Below, piece by piece: positions 1 to 8,551 of a stretch of DNA of 64,000 nucleotides. The DNA is from Takakia lepidozioides. Lineage: Eukaryota > Streptophyta > Takakiopsida > Takakiales > Takakiaceae. The translations under genes were made by a program, and so were the position numbers. Location of the stretch: NCBI GenBank assembly GCA_030704615.1, contig CM060732.1, positions 42,077,053-42,141,052 on the forward strand, written 5' to 3'. The notes under the pieces are model-generated. The model saw nothing but the letters and a program-made list of their open reading frames with translations, did not search any database and had not been told where the DNA came from. Positions within the stretch are counted from its first letter, which is position 1, and each line of letters opens with the position of its first letter.

Positions 1-280
1 CAACAATCTCTCCCCAGACCTACAGGCAGATCCCCTTCAGTCTCACCGTTTGACGGAATTTCATTGCTTTCAGTGCTTTGTCCTTCATAATCACTATCTT
101 CTGTGATGGAATGACATCCTGGGTTTCTCTGGGATGCTGAATCCACAGTTTCATGCGTGCGAACACAGGACACGTCCCACACAACTGGAGTCCCAATCGC
201 CTCCATCAATGTGTCAGCATCCATGGGCCGATAAGGCAGAGGACAGGAGCCAAATGCGTCATCACAAAAGATCAGGGTAA
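1..280 (-). CDS. Partial exon of an unidentified acidic protein, running off the left edge
   Basis: On the minus strand a frame stays open from about position 280 to the window edge. Its translation begins around VTLIFCDDAFGSCPLPY and becomes rich in Asp, Glu and Ser. Directly upstream is a good acceptor (pyrimidine-rich, ending CATTTCAG at 281), so this is read as an internal or last exon preceded by an intron. That intron region holds palindrome copies at 427-450 and 695-718, as other genes of this element do. No domain was recognised. A longer minus-strand frame (262-759) runs through both palindromes and is probably not coding. Confidence is moderate for the exon and nil for function. Confidence 0.4.
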
Positions 281-426
281 CTGAAATGGTGGACGAACAC
301 AAGTGGTGTCCGTGGCAAGTTCCTTCCCCAGAAACATTCAGGCAATCTCCTGAGGCAACAACTGAAGGAGATCCAGGAAGCGACAGAAACACCTTTTTTG
401 CCTACTTGGAACCCCATGAAGTTAGT

Positions 427-450
427 AACCTCCATTGGGCAGTGGAGGTT
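427..450. repeat. 24-bp palindrome, copy 1
   Basis: Left arm AACCTCCATTG, spacer GG, right arm CAGTGGAGGTT. The arms are 11 bp with one mismatch (T opposite G). It lies upstream, in minus-strand sense, of the acceptor at 281, so probably within an intron of the edge gene. Confidence 0.85.
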
Positions 451-694
451 CAGTAAAATCCTATTACAGGACGGAAGATTAACTGAAGGAAAGAACGTCG
501 TGCCACCGAAAGGAGAAACTTTAAGTATAACTTTTTCGACGGTTTTGAATGAGAAAAACAATATGGTTTGAGAAAGTAAAGTCAATGTTTGGATGTACAC
601 TGGGACTGATGAAAAACAATTGGAATTAAATTGGAGTATGAGGTTGGAGTATAGACTACATCTATCTGAACTGTTAGATGAAGTCACAAATGCC

Positions 695-718
695 AACCTC
701 CACTGGACAGTGGAGGTT
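695..718. repeat. 24-bp palindrome, copy 2
   Basis: Left arm AACCTCCACTG, spacer GA, right arm CAGTGGAGGTT; the arms are perfect inverted copies. Confidence 0.9.
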
Positions 719-826
719 GGATGATATCCGTTGATAAAATCAACCACATGGATGAACAATGGATAATGAAGAAGCCCTCTGTGGATGAAAAATTGATTCT
801 ATGGATGGATGAATATTAATGTGGCG

Positions 827-843
827 ACTGCCCAGTGGAGGTT
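827..843. repeat. Half-degenerate copy of the palindrome
   Basis: The right arm CAGTGGAGGTT and the central ACTG are kept. The outer left arm has diverged. Confidence 0.6.
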
Positions 844-1740
844 TGGGAGTAACTTTAGACAAACAAAAGCAAGTTTAGCTGGTGCACATGGTGAGTACAC
901 AAAAAAATGAGTATCATACTATCCTACGTGAGAAATGTGCAATTGACACTTGAGACTAAGGAAGCAGGGAGAGACTCAGAGGCTGCTTCAGAAGTATTCT
1001 ATGGGCAGAGTGGTGCAGGACAGGCAAAGAGGTACACGTTGTCCAGAGAGGTGCAGGATGTCCAGAGAGGTGCGTGAGAGAAAAGAAGCAAGTGAGAGGT
1101 TCACAGTGGGAAGTTGGTGTTGTGTTGAGTCGGACGTTATATAGAGGTGACATGTAACTTTCATCTTTGAATCGCTCCAATGGCAATATGGTATGCTTTC
1201 TCTCCCGGATCGATTGTGGCCACCGTGGATTAAGGCGGAATCGAACGGCTTATTTCAACTCGCAAAATCACGGCTTCATTGAAAGTGTGCACAATTTTTC
1301 ATTTATTGACAGCAGCCATTGTCACATTAACTATGGAACAAACGATAACGGCCGCAATCAGACTGAATTCTATCGTACTTGTACATTAGTAGAACTACAT
1401 GTTTGGCATCATTATCGTGCGGCTCTGACAGCAGACTCTGGAATAAGCGTGAAGGATGTCGATTCTGACAAGTGGCCTGGAGAAATGAAGTCAGGCGGCT
1501 AATCGCCACAACTAATTTTGGACTGCACATTAACAATCGATCATTATAATTAGCTGGGAGGAATCCGGAGGTGAACCATAAAGCACTTTGAGATTGTTCT
1601 GTTTATATTTATCGTGCAGTTACAGTGAATAAAACACTTGGGCAGGGCGGGGCATTACATGCCGGCGCATTTCATTGGACAGCAAGGGTGGTGCATTACA
1701 GGTGTGCGGAATGCTCTGTCGTGCCTTGCTTGCTTACACA
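844..1740. other. Stretch with no supported gene
   Basis: Short open frames exist on both strands but none has a recognisable domain, a convincing splice context or a long frame. From about 950 to 1130 the sequence is purine-rich. I see nothing else here. Confidence 0.5.
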
Positions 1741-1748
1741 TGTTTAAT

Positions 1749-1855
1749 GTAGGGATGGACCTCTCGTGTCGGGTATCCCTCGATAAATGGGCAGTCCCTA
1801 TGGTGGCTCTGGACCTTAAATCGAGGAATGCCCGACACGAGGGGCCATCTACTAT
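1749..1855. repeat. Imperfect long hairpin (inverted repeat)
   Basis: Positions 1761-1785 (CTCTCGTGTCGGGTATCC and following) pair with 1820-1845 (ATCGAGGAATGCCCGAC and following), with about 34 bases between. Only two or three mismatches occur in about 25 bp, and pairing extends weakly outward. It resembles a small MITE or a fold-back transcript. No coding sense was found. Confidence 0.7.
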
Positions 1856-1859
1856 CCTT

Positions 1860-3490
1860 AAAGCCGTATGTCACATGGCACTTGCGGGTGTTGTCAAGGA
1901 ATATTTACGCCTGGCGGCTAACAGCCGAAAGTGATTGTGGACGGCTCATAATGAGACAATGATTATAGAGTGTGAGGAATCCGTAGGTACAGCGTTGTGT
2001 CCTCTGGCAGATTGAGTTCGAAACGACTGCCTAGGCGTGTCACGTGGGTGGTCACATGGGCGTTTGGGGCGTGGGTTAACGTTTGGTGGCTTCGAATCTA
2101 TTTTAAGATTTTTATAAGCGTGAGGGTTGTAGAGTCTGACCAATGGCGTCATTACAGTCATTTCGTTCTTTTTTCATTCGTCTGTCCGGTCGTCTGTTCA
2201 AACGTGTGTGCATTCGTCATTCAATTTGGAACAAAAGTTGAACTAATTTCATCTGTGTGGATGGACAGTATTAATGTTAGTTTGCGTGGATGTGGCAGAA
2301 CATCCATTTGGGCCGCGCGACCGTTCGATTTCGGACGGAGGCGATGGTTCAGATCATTCTTGAAGGTCGCTTATAAGGGGTGCGCTCTTTGAGCCCGGCC
2401 TTTGGGCTTCCTATTTTATACGCGTAAGCGCTGCGCGAGTGAGAGCTTGACTGTTGAGTGAGGAGAGCGTGAAAGGGAAGAGTTTTAGAGCGCGGAGAGA
2501 AAGAGACTGTACACTGGAGCGTGGAGAGAAAGAGAGCAGATTTGGCCGAGTGCAGAGAGAGCAGAGGGTGAAAGGTGAAAGAGTGAAATAGGTGTTTTTA
2601 GAAGAGCGGGGAGGAGAGACATGACAGTGGCGAGTGGAGATTGACGAGTGCAGAGGCGAGAGCACAGTGCAATTACCGGCATGCAGAGGTGCGGAAGAGA
2701 GTATCAAGCGAAGGACTGTGGTTGCAGGGGCACCAAAATGGCCGGCACAAGCAGGTACAACATTGAAAACTCCATTTTTTCGTCTTATGTTTCATGTTTT
2801 GTGTTGGCCTGTTCTCAATTCGTATGGCCTGCTCTCGATTCATGTGGTTTGTTCTCGATTCAATTCGTTTGGATCATGCTTCATTCTATGTTACACTGCA
2901 CTGTCTTCAGTGCACTCTCATCTGTACTTCAGTGCTTCAGTCCGTGCTTCGGTGCACATTAGGTTTATGTTTCATTGTCTGCTTCATTGTTTGCTTCATT
3001 CTCTGTCAATTTATTTCACTCCTGCTCCATTCTATGCTTCAGTGCTTCACTGTTGTTGTTCAATTCACCGATGGTTTGTAGGGTGGTTTTGTGTGGTGGT
3101 TTTGTGTGTGCTTGTTCTGGTCGATTAGGGTAATGGTTTAGGGTGGCGGGAGATTATTGTGCTGGTTGTATTGCTTGTTTTGTTCAATGTGGTGGTTTTT
3201 TTAGGACAATGGTTTCGGAAATGTCCGGTTGTTTATTTCTCAACCGTTTTCTTGATCCCCAAATCCAGCGTTAGTTTGTTCTTGTCAATAGTTCATGCAT
3301 TTCTTCCCATTCAAATTCAATTCTGAATGGCAATTTTCATTTCATATCCATTTTGTCGAATTCGGCAATTCTGAAAAACCACGATAGCCTAGTCTACTTG
3401 TATTCTACACTAGACATAGGCTAACAGTAGGCTTCGTGCAGGCCAGAGTAGACTATTCGTAGACCAATGTCATGCACATGAGGAACCAAA
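1860..3490. other. Long non-coding stretch with simple-sequence bias
   Basis: A purine-rich tract with repeated GAGAGAAAGAGAG motifs spans about 2450-2620. A pyrimidine-rich tract with repeated TTCAGTGCTTCA and TTCTCGATTCA motifs spans about 2790-3070. The open frames here are low-complexity translations without domains. A faint internal similarity links 1490-1575 and 1910-1990 (both with GAGGAATCCG followed by AGGT). No gene is supported. Confidence 0.5.
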
Positions 3491-3496
3491 AACTGG

Positions 3497-3520
3497 AACC
3501 TCCATTGCCCAATGGAGGTT
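3497..3520. repeat. 24-bp palindrome, copy with compensatory change
   Basis: Left arm AACCTCCATTG, spacer CC, right arm CAATGGAGGTT. The left arm carries C to T and the right arm the matching G to A, so the inverted symmetry stays perfect. Confidence 0.9.
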
Positions 3521-3698
3521 CGCGAGAATTTTGTATGGGGAAGCTGAAAGACATTTTTTCACGTTAGGACGAAATCGGATAATTTCGGGAGAAATGAAAA
3601 TGAGTGTGAGACGATGTGGGAACGAGTGATGGAATCATATGTGTAACATTGTAAGTGTGACACATACTTTCCAACGAGACTGGGATACGATAATTGGG

Positions 3699-3722
3699 AA
3701 CCTCCACTACCTGGTGGAGGTT
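3699..3722. repeat. 24-bp palindrome, 54 bp before the CTD-like ORF
   Basis: Left arm AACCTCCACTA, spacer CC, right arm TGGTGGAGGTT. The innermost G-C pair is replaced by A-T, a paired change, and one position is a G-T wobble. An acceptor-like TTTTTATGTCAG lies just before the ATG at 3776, so this copy may be in a 5' UTR intron. Confidence 0.85.
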
Positions 3723-3775
3723 CGACATTTCTTTGGGTCAGCCAGTTACACACTCTGATAAGTTTTTATGTCAGT

Positions 3776-4417
3776 ATGAGAAGTAAGAGCGAGGGTGGGG
3801 AACCGGTGTCTGACGATGAGTACAAGACCGTCAGCTTAAATTGGAGCAAGAGACGGTGTTCGGTAGACGTGATGGAAGCGGACCATCCAGATCAAAAACA
3901 TGGTGTTTCGGAACCAGATTGGGGGTCTACCGAGCCGAACAAAGTGTCTGGGATTGATGAAAATGTGACCGTAGAATCCCCGCGGAACGCATCCGAATCT
4001 CCCAACAATACACCTGAAGACATCTCCAAGTATACTCTGGCGGAAATAAGAGAAAGCGTTCATGTAAATAATGATGTCAACGGATCTCCTGCCTACTCCC
4101 AAGATTATCCGACATACACCCCTCCAGACTATTCCCCGGACACATTGGCGGCGATACAAGTGACCATTTTTGGATATCCCGCATCTCCGGGTTACTCGCC
4201 AGCATCTCCTGAATCTACAACAGGATCTGCAGGATATTACCCTCCAAACTTCTCCCTGGACACTGCAACGAGACAGGGAGTCTTGGAACTCCTGGACGTC
4301 TCCGGATCTCCAAGATACTCCCCTGCGTCTCCTGAAAGTATCACCGGATCCCCAAAATATACCCCTCCAGACTATTCGCGTGATACACTCAGAGATATCA
4401 GAAGGAGCATTTTGTAG
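3776..4417 (+). CDS. Protein with RNA polymerase II CTD-like YSPxSP repeats
   Basis: An intact 213-residue frame. Residues 1-65 are charged and unremarkable. From about residue 68 a module repeats three to four times: GSP, then YSPASPES, then YTPPDYS, then DTL and a short hydrophobic end (clear at about 103-130, 136-170 and 177-211; a worn version at about 68-91). YSPASP closely resembles the heptad YSPTSPS of the largest RNA polymerase II subunit, but the repeat is about 35-45 residues long and no polymerase domain is present. It lies 54 bp after a palindrome and upstream of the ParB/methyltransferase gene, on the same strand. By similarity it could mimic or bind CTD-interacting proteins; that is inference. 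It may equally be an unrelated Ser/Pro/Tyr-rich protein. It has no stops, unlike its neighbours. Confidence 0.6.
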   Translation: MRSKSEGGEPVSDDEYKTVSLNWSKRRCSVDVMEADHPDQKHGVSEPDWGSTEPNKVSGIDENVTVESPRNASESPNNTPEDISKYTLAEIRESVHVNNDVNGSPAYSQDYPTYTPPDYSPDTLAAIQVTIFGYPASPGYSPASPESTTGSAGYYPPNFSLDTATRQGVLELLDVSGSPRYSPASPESITGSPKYTPPDYSRDTLRDIRRSIL

Positions 4418-4739
4418 TTCTTAGGTATATAATATAGAATGGTCTGAATATAGTGCGAGAAGTCCCTGAGTAATTTTTGGACGAATTAGGTTCGAAGATT
4501 TCTATTGTAGATTTGTCCTGTTTCAGGATGATGTACTCAATGGCTCCTGAGCCTTATTTTCATTAAAGCTTTTTTCTACAACATCTGTAAAATATGGAGG
4601 ATTTCCCATTTCATGTAGAAAGCCTCGTACATACGAACCTCCACTGTCCAGTGGAGGTTCTTATTTTTGGAATGATGGATGCTAGTAAGAGAGATCTTGT
4701 TATTTGATTATCTAATGAATTTGTGTTTGGTTGTAACAG
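4418..4739 (+). other. 3' region of the CTD-like gene and probable intron of the next gene
   Basis: After the stop at 4417 the sequence is AT-rich with a possible polyadenylation context near 4560. A palindrome lies at 4636-4659, and an acceptor (TTGTAACAG) ends at 4739, where the ParB-methyltransferase frame begins. A possible donor, CTC then GTACATAC at 4627, sits 9 bp before the palindrome, but its phase does not match the next exon, so the first exon of that gene is not settled. Confidence 0.45.
4636..4659. repeat. 24-bp palindrome, perfect copy
   Basis: Left arm AACCTCCACTG, spacer TC, right arm CAGTGGAGGTT. It lies between a possible donor at 4627 and an acceptor ending at 4739. Confidence 0.9.
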
Positions 4740-5730
4740 AAGACATCCTACACCACCAGATTGCGTCCCGGGATTGATTGGAGATATTTGTGGCGCATTC
4801 GTATGCCGGAAGTCCTCACATTTCAAAACTGAGCATACTGCAATTTTTGAGCTTAACCCAGAGGTGACAGATTGGGGAATCGTGCCTGTCGGTACACCTC
4901 CTGATCACAAACTGTCTTTTCATTACAGAAGTCTTGGAGTAATAACAGACTTAAAATACGCAGAAGCTCTTGATATAGAGCTTGAATCTAAAGAGGAAAA
5001 CCCGATGTTGGTTTTGTTCCTACATGAGGATGCGAGAACCCCCAGGACGTTTGGTTTCAAAGTGGAGGTGGGTCGTCTGAACAAGTCGTTGATGAGTGAA
5101 TGCATTGCAATGGGTTTTAGATTTCCAGACGAGGGCTCAGTATTTACCGACGTAGGTTTGTCGAGGGCTTGGAGTATTTTTCTGGATCTTCTGCACGCAA
5201 TGGTGAACGACATTCGCAAGAAACGAACACTAGAGGAAGCATCAAAGCCGAAGAGGAGAAAACACAAGTCGTCGATATCCAGCAATGATGACAATGAGGC
5301 CGGGACTTCCGCAGGAAAGAAGAAATAGAAGGAGGATCAGGATCCAGCATTGATGTCAGATAACAAGAGACCTAAAGCTGGGGAGATTTTCGACAAGGAA
5401 AAATGCGAGAAGATGGAGGAGAGGCTCACGAAGGAATACAATGACGTATTTCCATTCGGATTCGAGAGTACCTTCCTTGTGAACGTCTCCATGATGGAAC
5501 TAGCTCCAAGGAGCATGGTTTATAGGCCGTTAAATATCAAGCATAAGGACGAAGTGAAAGCGCGACTATTCCAGCTTCATTTGTTCGACTCCAAACATCC
5601 GGTGTATCTCACGCCAATCAACCCTTCCAATCCCGAGAAGATTATTTCATCGCGACCGAAGCAATGGAAGGAAATGGACATATCCAGGTTCTTCGTCATA
5701 CGTGGACAACACACCATCGTGGCAGCAAAG

Positions 5731-5863
5731 GTAATGGACTTCACTTCCACCCAGACCTCTCTTTTAACAAACCTCCACTGGGCAGTGGAGGTTGGTGTTG
5801 AACAACAAAATTGGATATGTCCCTACATTTTCAGCTCTCTCACCCATTTTACATTATTTGTAG
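5731..5863 (+). other. Intron inside the ParB-like domain carrying a palindrome
   Basis: The donor is AAAG then GTAATG; the acceptor is ATTATTTGTAG then CAAGAA. Removing it joins AAK to QELLED in phase 0 and restores a continuous ParB-like domain. The palindrome at 5770-5793 starts 39 bp after the donor. This is the clearest intronic copy in the window. Confidence 0.65.
5770..5793. repeat. 24-bp palindrome, perfect copy inside an intron
   Basis: Left arm AACCTCCACTG, spacer GG, right arm CAGTGGAGGTT. It lies within the 5731-5863 intron. Confidence 0.92.
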
Positions 5864-6210
5864 CAAGAACTTCTCGAGGATCTTGCCGACAGCGAACTGA
5901 AGGAGTACTACCGGGAGTGGCCTGCGAAGATTGTATGGTCTACCGATGAACAAAGGCTCCTGAAGTTGTCAAAGCTCCTCAACGATCCCAATAAGGCGCA
6001 AAAGTTTGATACAACAATGCCGGAGAAAGTTGCGCATGCGCGAATGTTATTCAACCTGAGGGGGAAGCCAAAGAAATACAATGATCACACCACCAAGTCC
6101 GAGACGAAACAATGAAATGTATGCATTTATGGAATAAAAATCTACTATTCACATTCATTTTGTGCTAAATAATACTTCTGTTGTCGGAGTGACACCTAAT
6201 TTTTCCGTGG

Positions 6211-8283
6211 ATGAATGTGCAGGAGTTCATGTTTGCCTATCATTTGATACTTGAAATGGGTAGCATTAAGGAGGCAATGGTCCTGGTACTTTGCGACGAC
6301 AACGTTTGGAAGATTTGGGAAGATGTTTCCAAAAACTGGGAGCAGGGAAAGCTACTCGACCCACTTGGGATACAGTACAAGGGTGAACAACAACAGCTCA
6401 CGAAATCTGCTATCGCAAAGCTGCAAGGGTTGAACAGATGGCAGCTGATAAAAGTTGCGCAGAAAATCCTGGACCTGAAATTGATCATTTGAGATTACAA
6501 GGGACAAGACAAATGAATTCAAGGCATGAACAAGTACATGGACGACATGAAAATGCGCGGTTTATAGTCAACAATGTTATGGAAGTGTTGGGGTGGCCTC
6601 GGAGGAGCAAACAGTGCACGGAACCGTACACAAAGGACGAGTGGCGTGAAGTGAAGAAAAAGTACCACTTCAATAAGGCAGAGTTCTCAACATTTAAAGA
6701 CAAACTGGGGACGGATTACATCCAAAGCAAGATCAAGATGAACATGGAGACAAAACCACTCACGGCCGCTTTTGTTAAGTACGTCTCCTCCATCAATAAA
6801 GCTTATGAGGATAGAGAGGATGCCATGGCGATTATTTCAGCGAGTTTCAAGTCTCATTACGCTCTCATGCGGGGGGAAACAAAATTCACCGATGCCAAGT
6901 CCCGTCTGTGACTCGCACCGAAGAAACGGTTTGACAACATAGCGATGGTGTTCGTCAATACAATTTCTGAAGATGACTCTGTGGTATTTGAGTCCAAGGA
7001 TTATGTGAACATACTGGAGGCTTTTGTGGCTCAGAAAATGAACACGAGTGCTTTTGTTTTCTTCTCGACGCAACCGTCCTCGGCCAATCTGGTCTCCTAC
7101 ATCCAAAATGGTCCCGAAAGAACATCGTATCTTGTCCGGCAGGGATTTTATGTTCCAGGGGAGTATGAAAATGTTTACAAAAACAGCGAAGACTTTCTCT
7201 CAGACTGTACTGTGCCTGGACTATGTATTTCCAGCGACACTTGAGGAGATTCAGAATCCAGACGAGCACATCGCCACCGTACTCTTAATCGAGCCAATTT
7301 AGCTGATTCTGGAAGGGCCTTCTGAGAAGCCATCAGCTTTTGAAGAAGAGTGCAGGACTTATAATCATGAGCTACGAGTTGACACATATGACTATTTGGC
7401 CTCCCTGTTTTGTCGAGACGGGATGTCCGCTGTCAACATCTTCGGAGGCGTGATGTTGACGTACGCACTTCATGTAAGTGTAAAACCTTTTTTCATTTTA
7501 AAAACTATTTTTATATTTTTGATCGAACACGTCCTCTGTTTTACTGACTGGGTTTATCTGCAGGCAAGAAACATTCGAGTGCTTGACATCAACCACTCAA
7601 CCAAAAAAAAAAATTGCAAAAGAAAAGTTGAAGCGAATTTTAAGAAGCTTCAAATTGAGAATGACAATGTTGCTGAAGAGTTTGACGGCGGAGACGATGA
7701 TGAGGATGAGGAGGAGGAAGATGAAGACTTGGAAGAAGAAGGCGGACATTCCGAACACGGAGAGGAAGACGAGGGCATCGATGGTAACGAGGACAAAGAG
7801 GGCCACGCGGGAGACAATGCAGACCGTTGGGAGGCTGGACACCTAGATGTGATTCAGGACTTCAGAACTCAGTCACTGGATGGACTTGAGAACATCACGC
7901 AAGACGTTGCGGTCCACAAGGTCGTGATTCTGGATGTGGATTCGTCGAGTTCAAGCGAGAGAACTAAAAGTAATTCTGCTTCATCCTCAAGGGGTGCGGA
8001 AGCTAGCTCAATCGAGGTGGGCGGCAATATTGTTGGGAGTGCAGAAGACTGGTTCAAACCTGTAGAAGGGGACGAGCCTGCACCAATGTCCCCGTCTCCC
8101 GCAAAAGATAGGGTAGAGAGAGCGAGGTCAAAGAGCCCGTGTCCCACAAAAGACAGCGGACAAAGAGCGAGGAGTAAGAGCCCGTCTCCCGGAAAAAACA
8201 GCGAAGGCAAAGGCCGAACTCAGAGCCCAACTTACTCTCAAAGTGTCTCCCAGCATGTCAATTTGGATGTAGGTAACGAATGA
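6211..8283 (+). pseudogene. DNA amino-methyltransferase-like half, with acidic and RSKSP-repeat tail
   Basis: Pieces in order: a helical linker (6211-6492); a frame change near 6560; KKRFDNIAMVFVNT and FVFFSTQP (about 6918-7080), which fit the catalytic-region strand and the next strand of type II N6A/N4C methyltransferases; a frame change near 7215; then YLASLFCRDGMSAVNIFGG and ARNIRVLDIN, which fit the FxGxG (SAM-binding) motif and the following acidic strand. Breaks are TGA at 6909, TAG at 7300 and two frame changes. An intron (7474-7563) removes 30 codons between YALH and ARNI. The DPPY/NPPY position reads MVFV and the glycine motif is FGGVML, so catalysis is very unlikely in this copy. 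The tail has a long Asp/Glu run, then three repeats with RARSKSP. It probably continues the ParB-like gene just upstream, though a TGA at 6113-6115 and a possible intron separate the two. Confidence 0.55.
7474..7563 (+). other. Probable intron in the methyltransferase region
   Basis: The donor is CTTCAT then GTAAGT; the acceptor is TTTATCTGCAG then GCAAGA. It is 90 bp with no stop, so it reads through in frame, but removing it gives the contiguous motif YALHARNIRVLDIN expected of the fold. Confidence 0.6.
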
Positions 8284-8551
8284 CACCTGGAGATTTATGG
8301 TGTCTTTAAGTATTATAAATGGAACAAATTGTGTGTATTGCATCTGGTTGTATTCTTGTTGAGTTTTTGCCAATATCTAATGTGTATCTTGATATTTCAA
8401 ACCTTCTTCCACTTTACATATGACTGACGGTTACAAAAATTCGTATAGATCCATGAACGGAAATTGGAGGAAATCACACAAACCCGGACAGAATCCATCG
8501 CGACTCAAACAGTGAGGAGGCAGGTGGACTTAACAATAAGGGTCAGCCCAC

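Larger units (their letters stand above)
4740..6115 (+). pseudogene. ParB-like half of a ParB/DNA-methyltransferase gene
   Basis: The frame opens after an acceptor at 4739 and reads as one protein, interrupted by an in-frame TAG at 5326. The first ~195 residues match nothing I know and end in a basic, nuclear-localisation-like stretch (PKRRKHK). After the TAG the translation continues in the same frame and reaches FFVIRGQHTIVAAK, which fits the ParB/Spo0J core (GxHR, AAK). It is followed by WPAKIVWSTDEQRLLKLS, matching the next ParB strand and helix. An intron (5731-5863, GTAATG to TTGTAG) splits the domain between AAK and QELLED, and phase 0 fits on both sides. The frame ends with TGA at 6115. 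In bacteria and phages this ParB domain is often fused ahead of a DNA amino-methyltransferase, which is what follows here. The TAG makes this copy a probable pseudogene. Confidence 0.6.

Noticed and set aside
262-759. 165-residue minus-strand protein
   Set aside because: Its frame runs straight through two copies of the palindrome and across a good acceptor at 281, and it has no domain. An intron plus a different exon frame explains it better.
950-3130. Several 60-160 codon frames on both strands
   Set aside because: Low-complexity translations with no domains, splice logic or start context.
7583-7846. Lys/Arg-Met-rich plus-strand frame
   Set aside because: Frame-shifted shadow of the acidic tail of the methyltransferase-like gene.
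4740-8283. Bacterial contamination as source of the methyltransferase
   Set aside because: Two GT-AG introns restore the domain, base composition matches the neighbours, and the gene is broken in the way of old resident elements.
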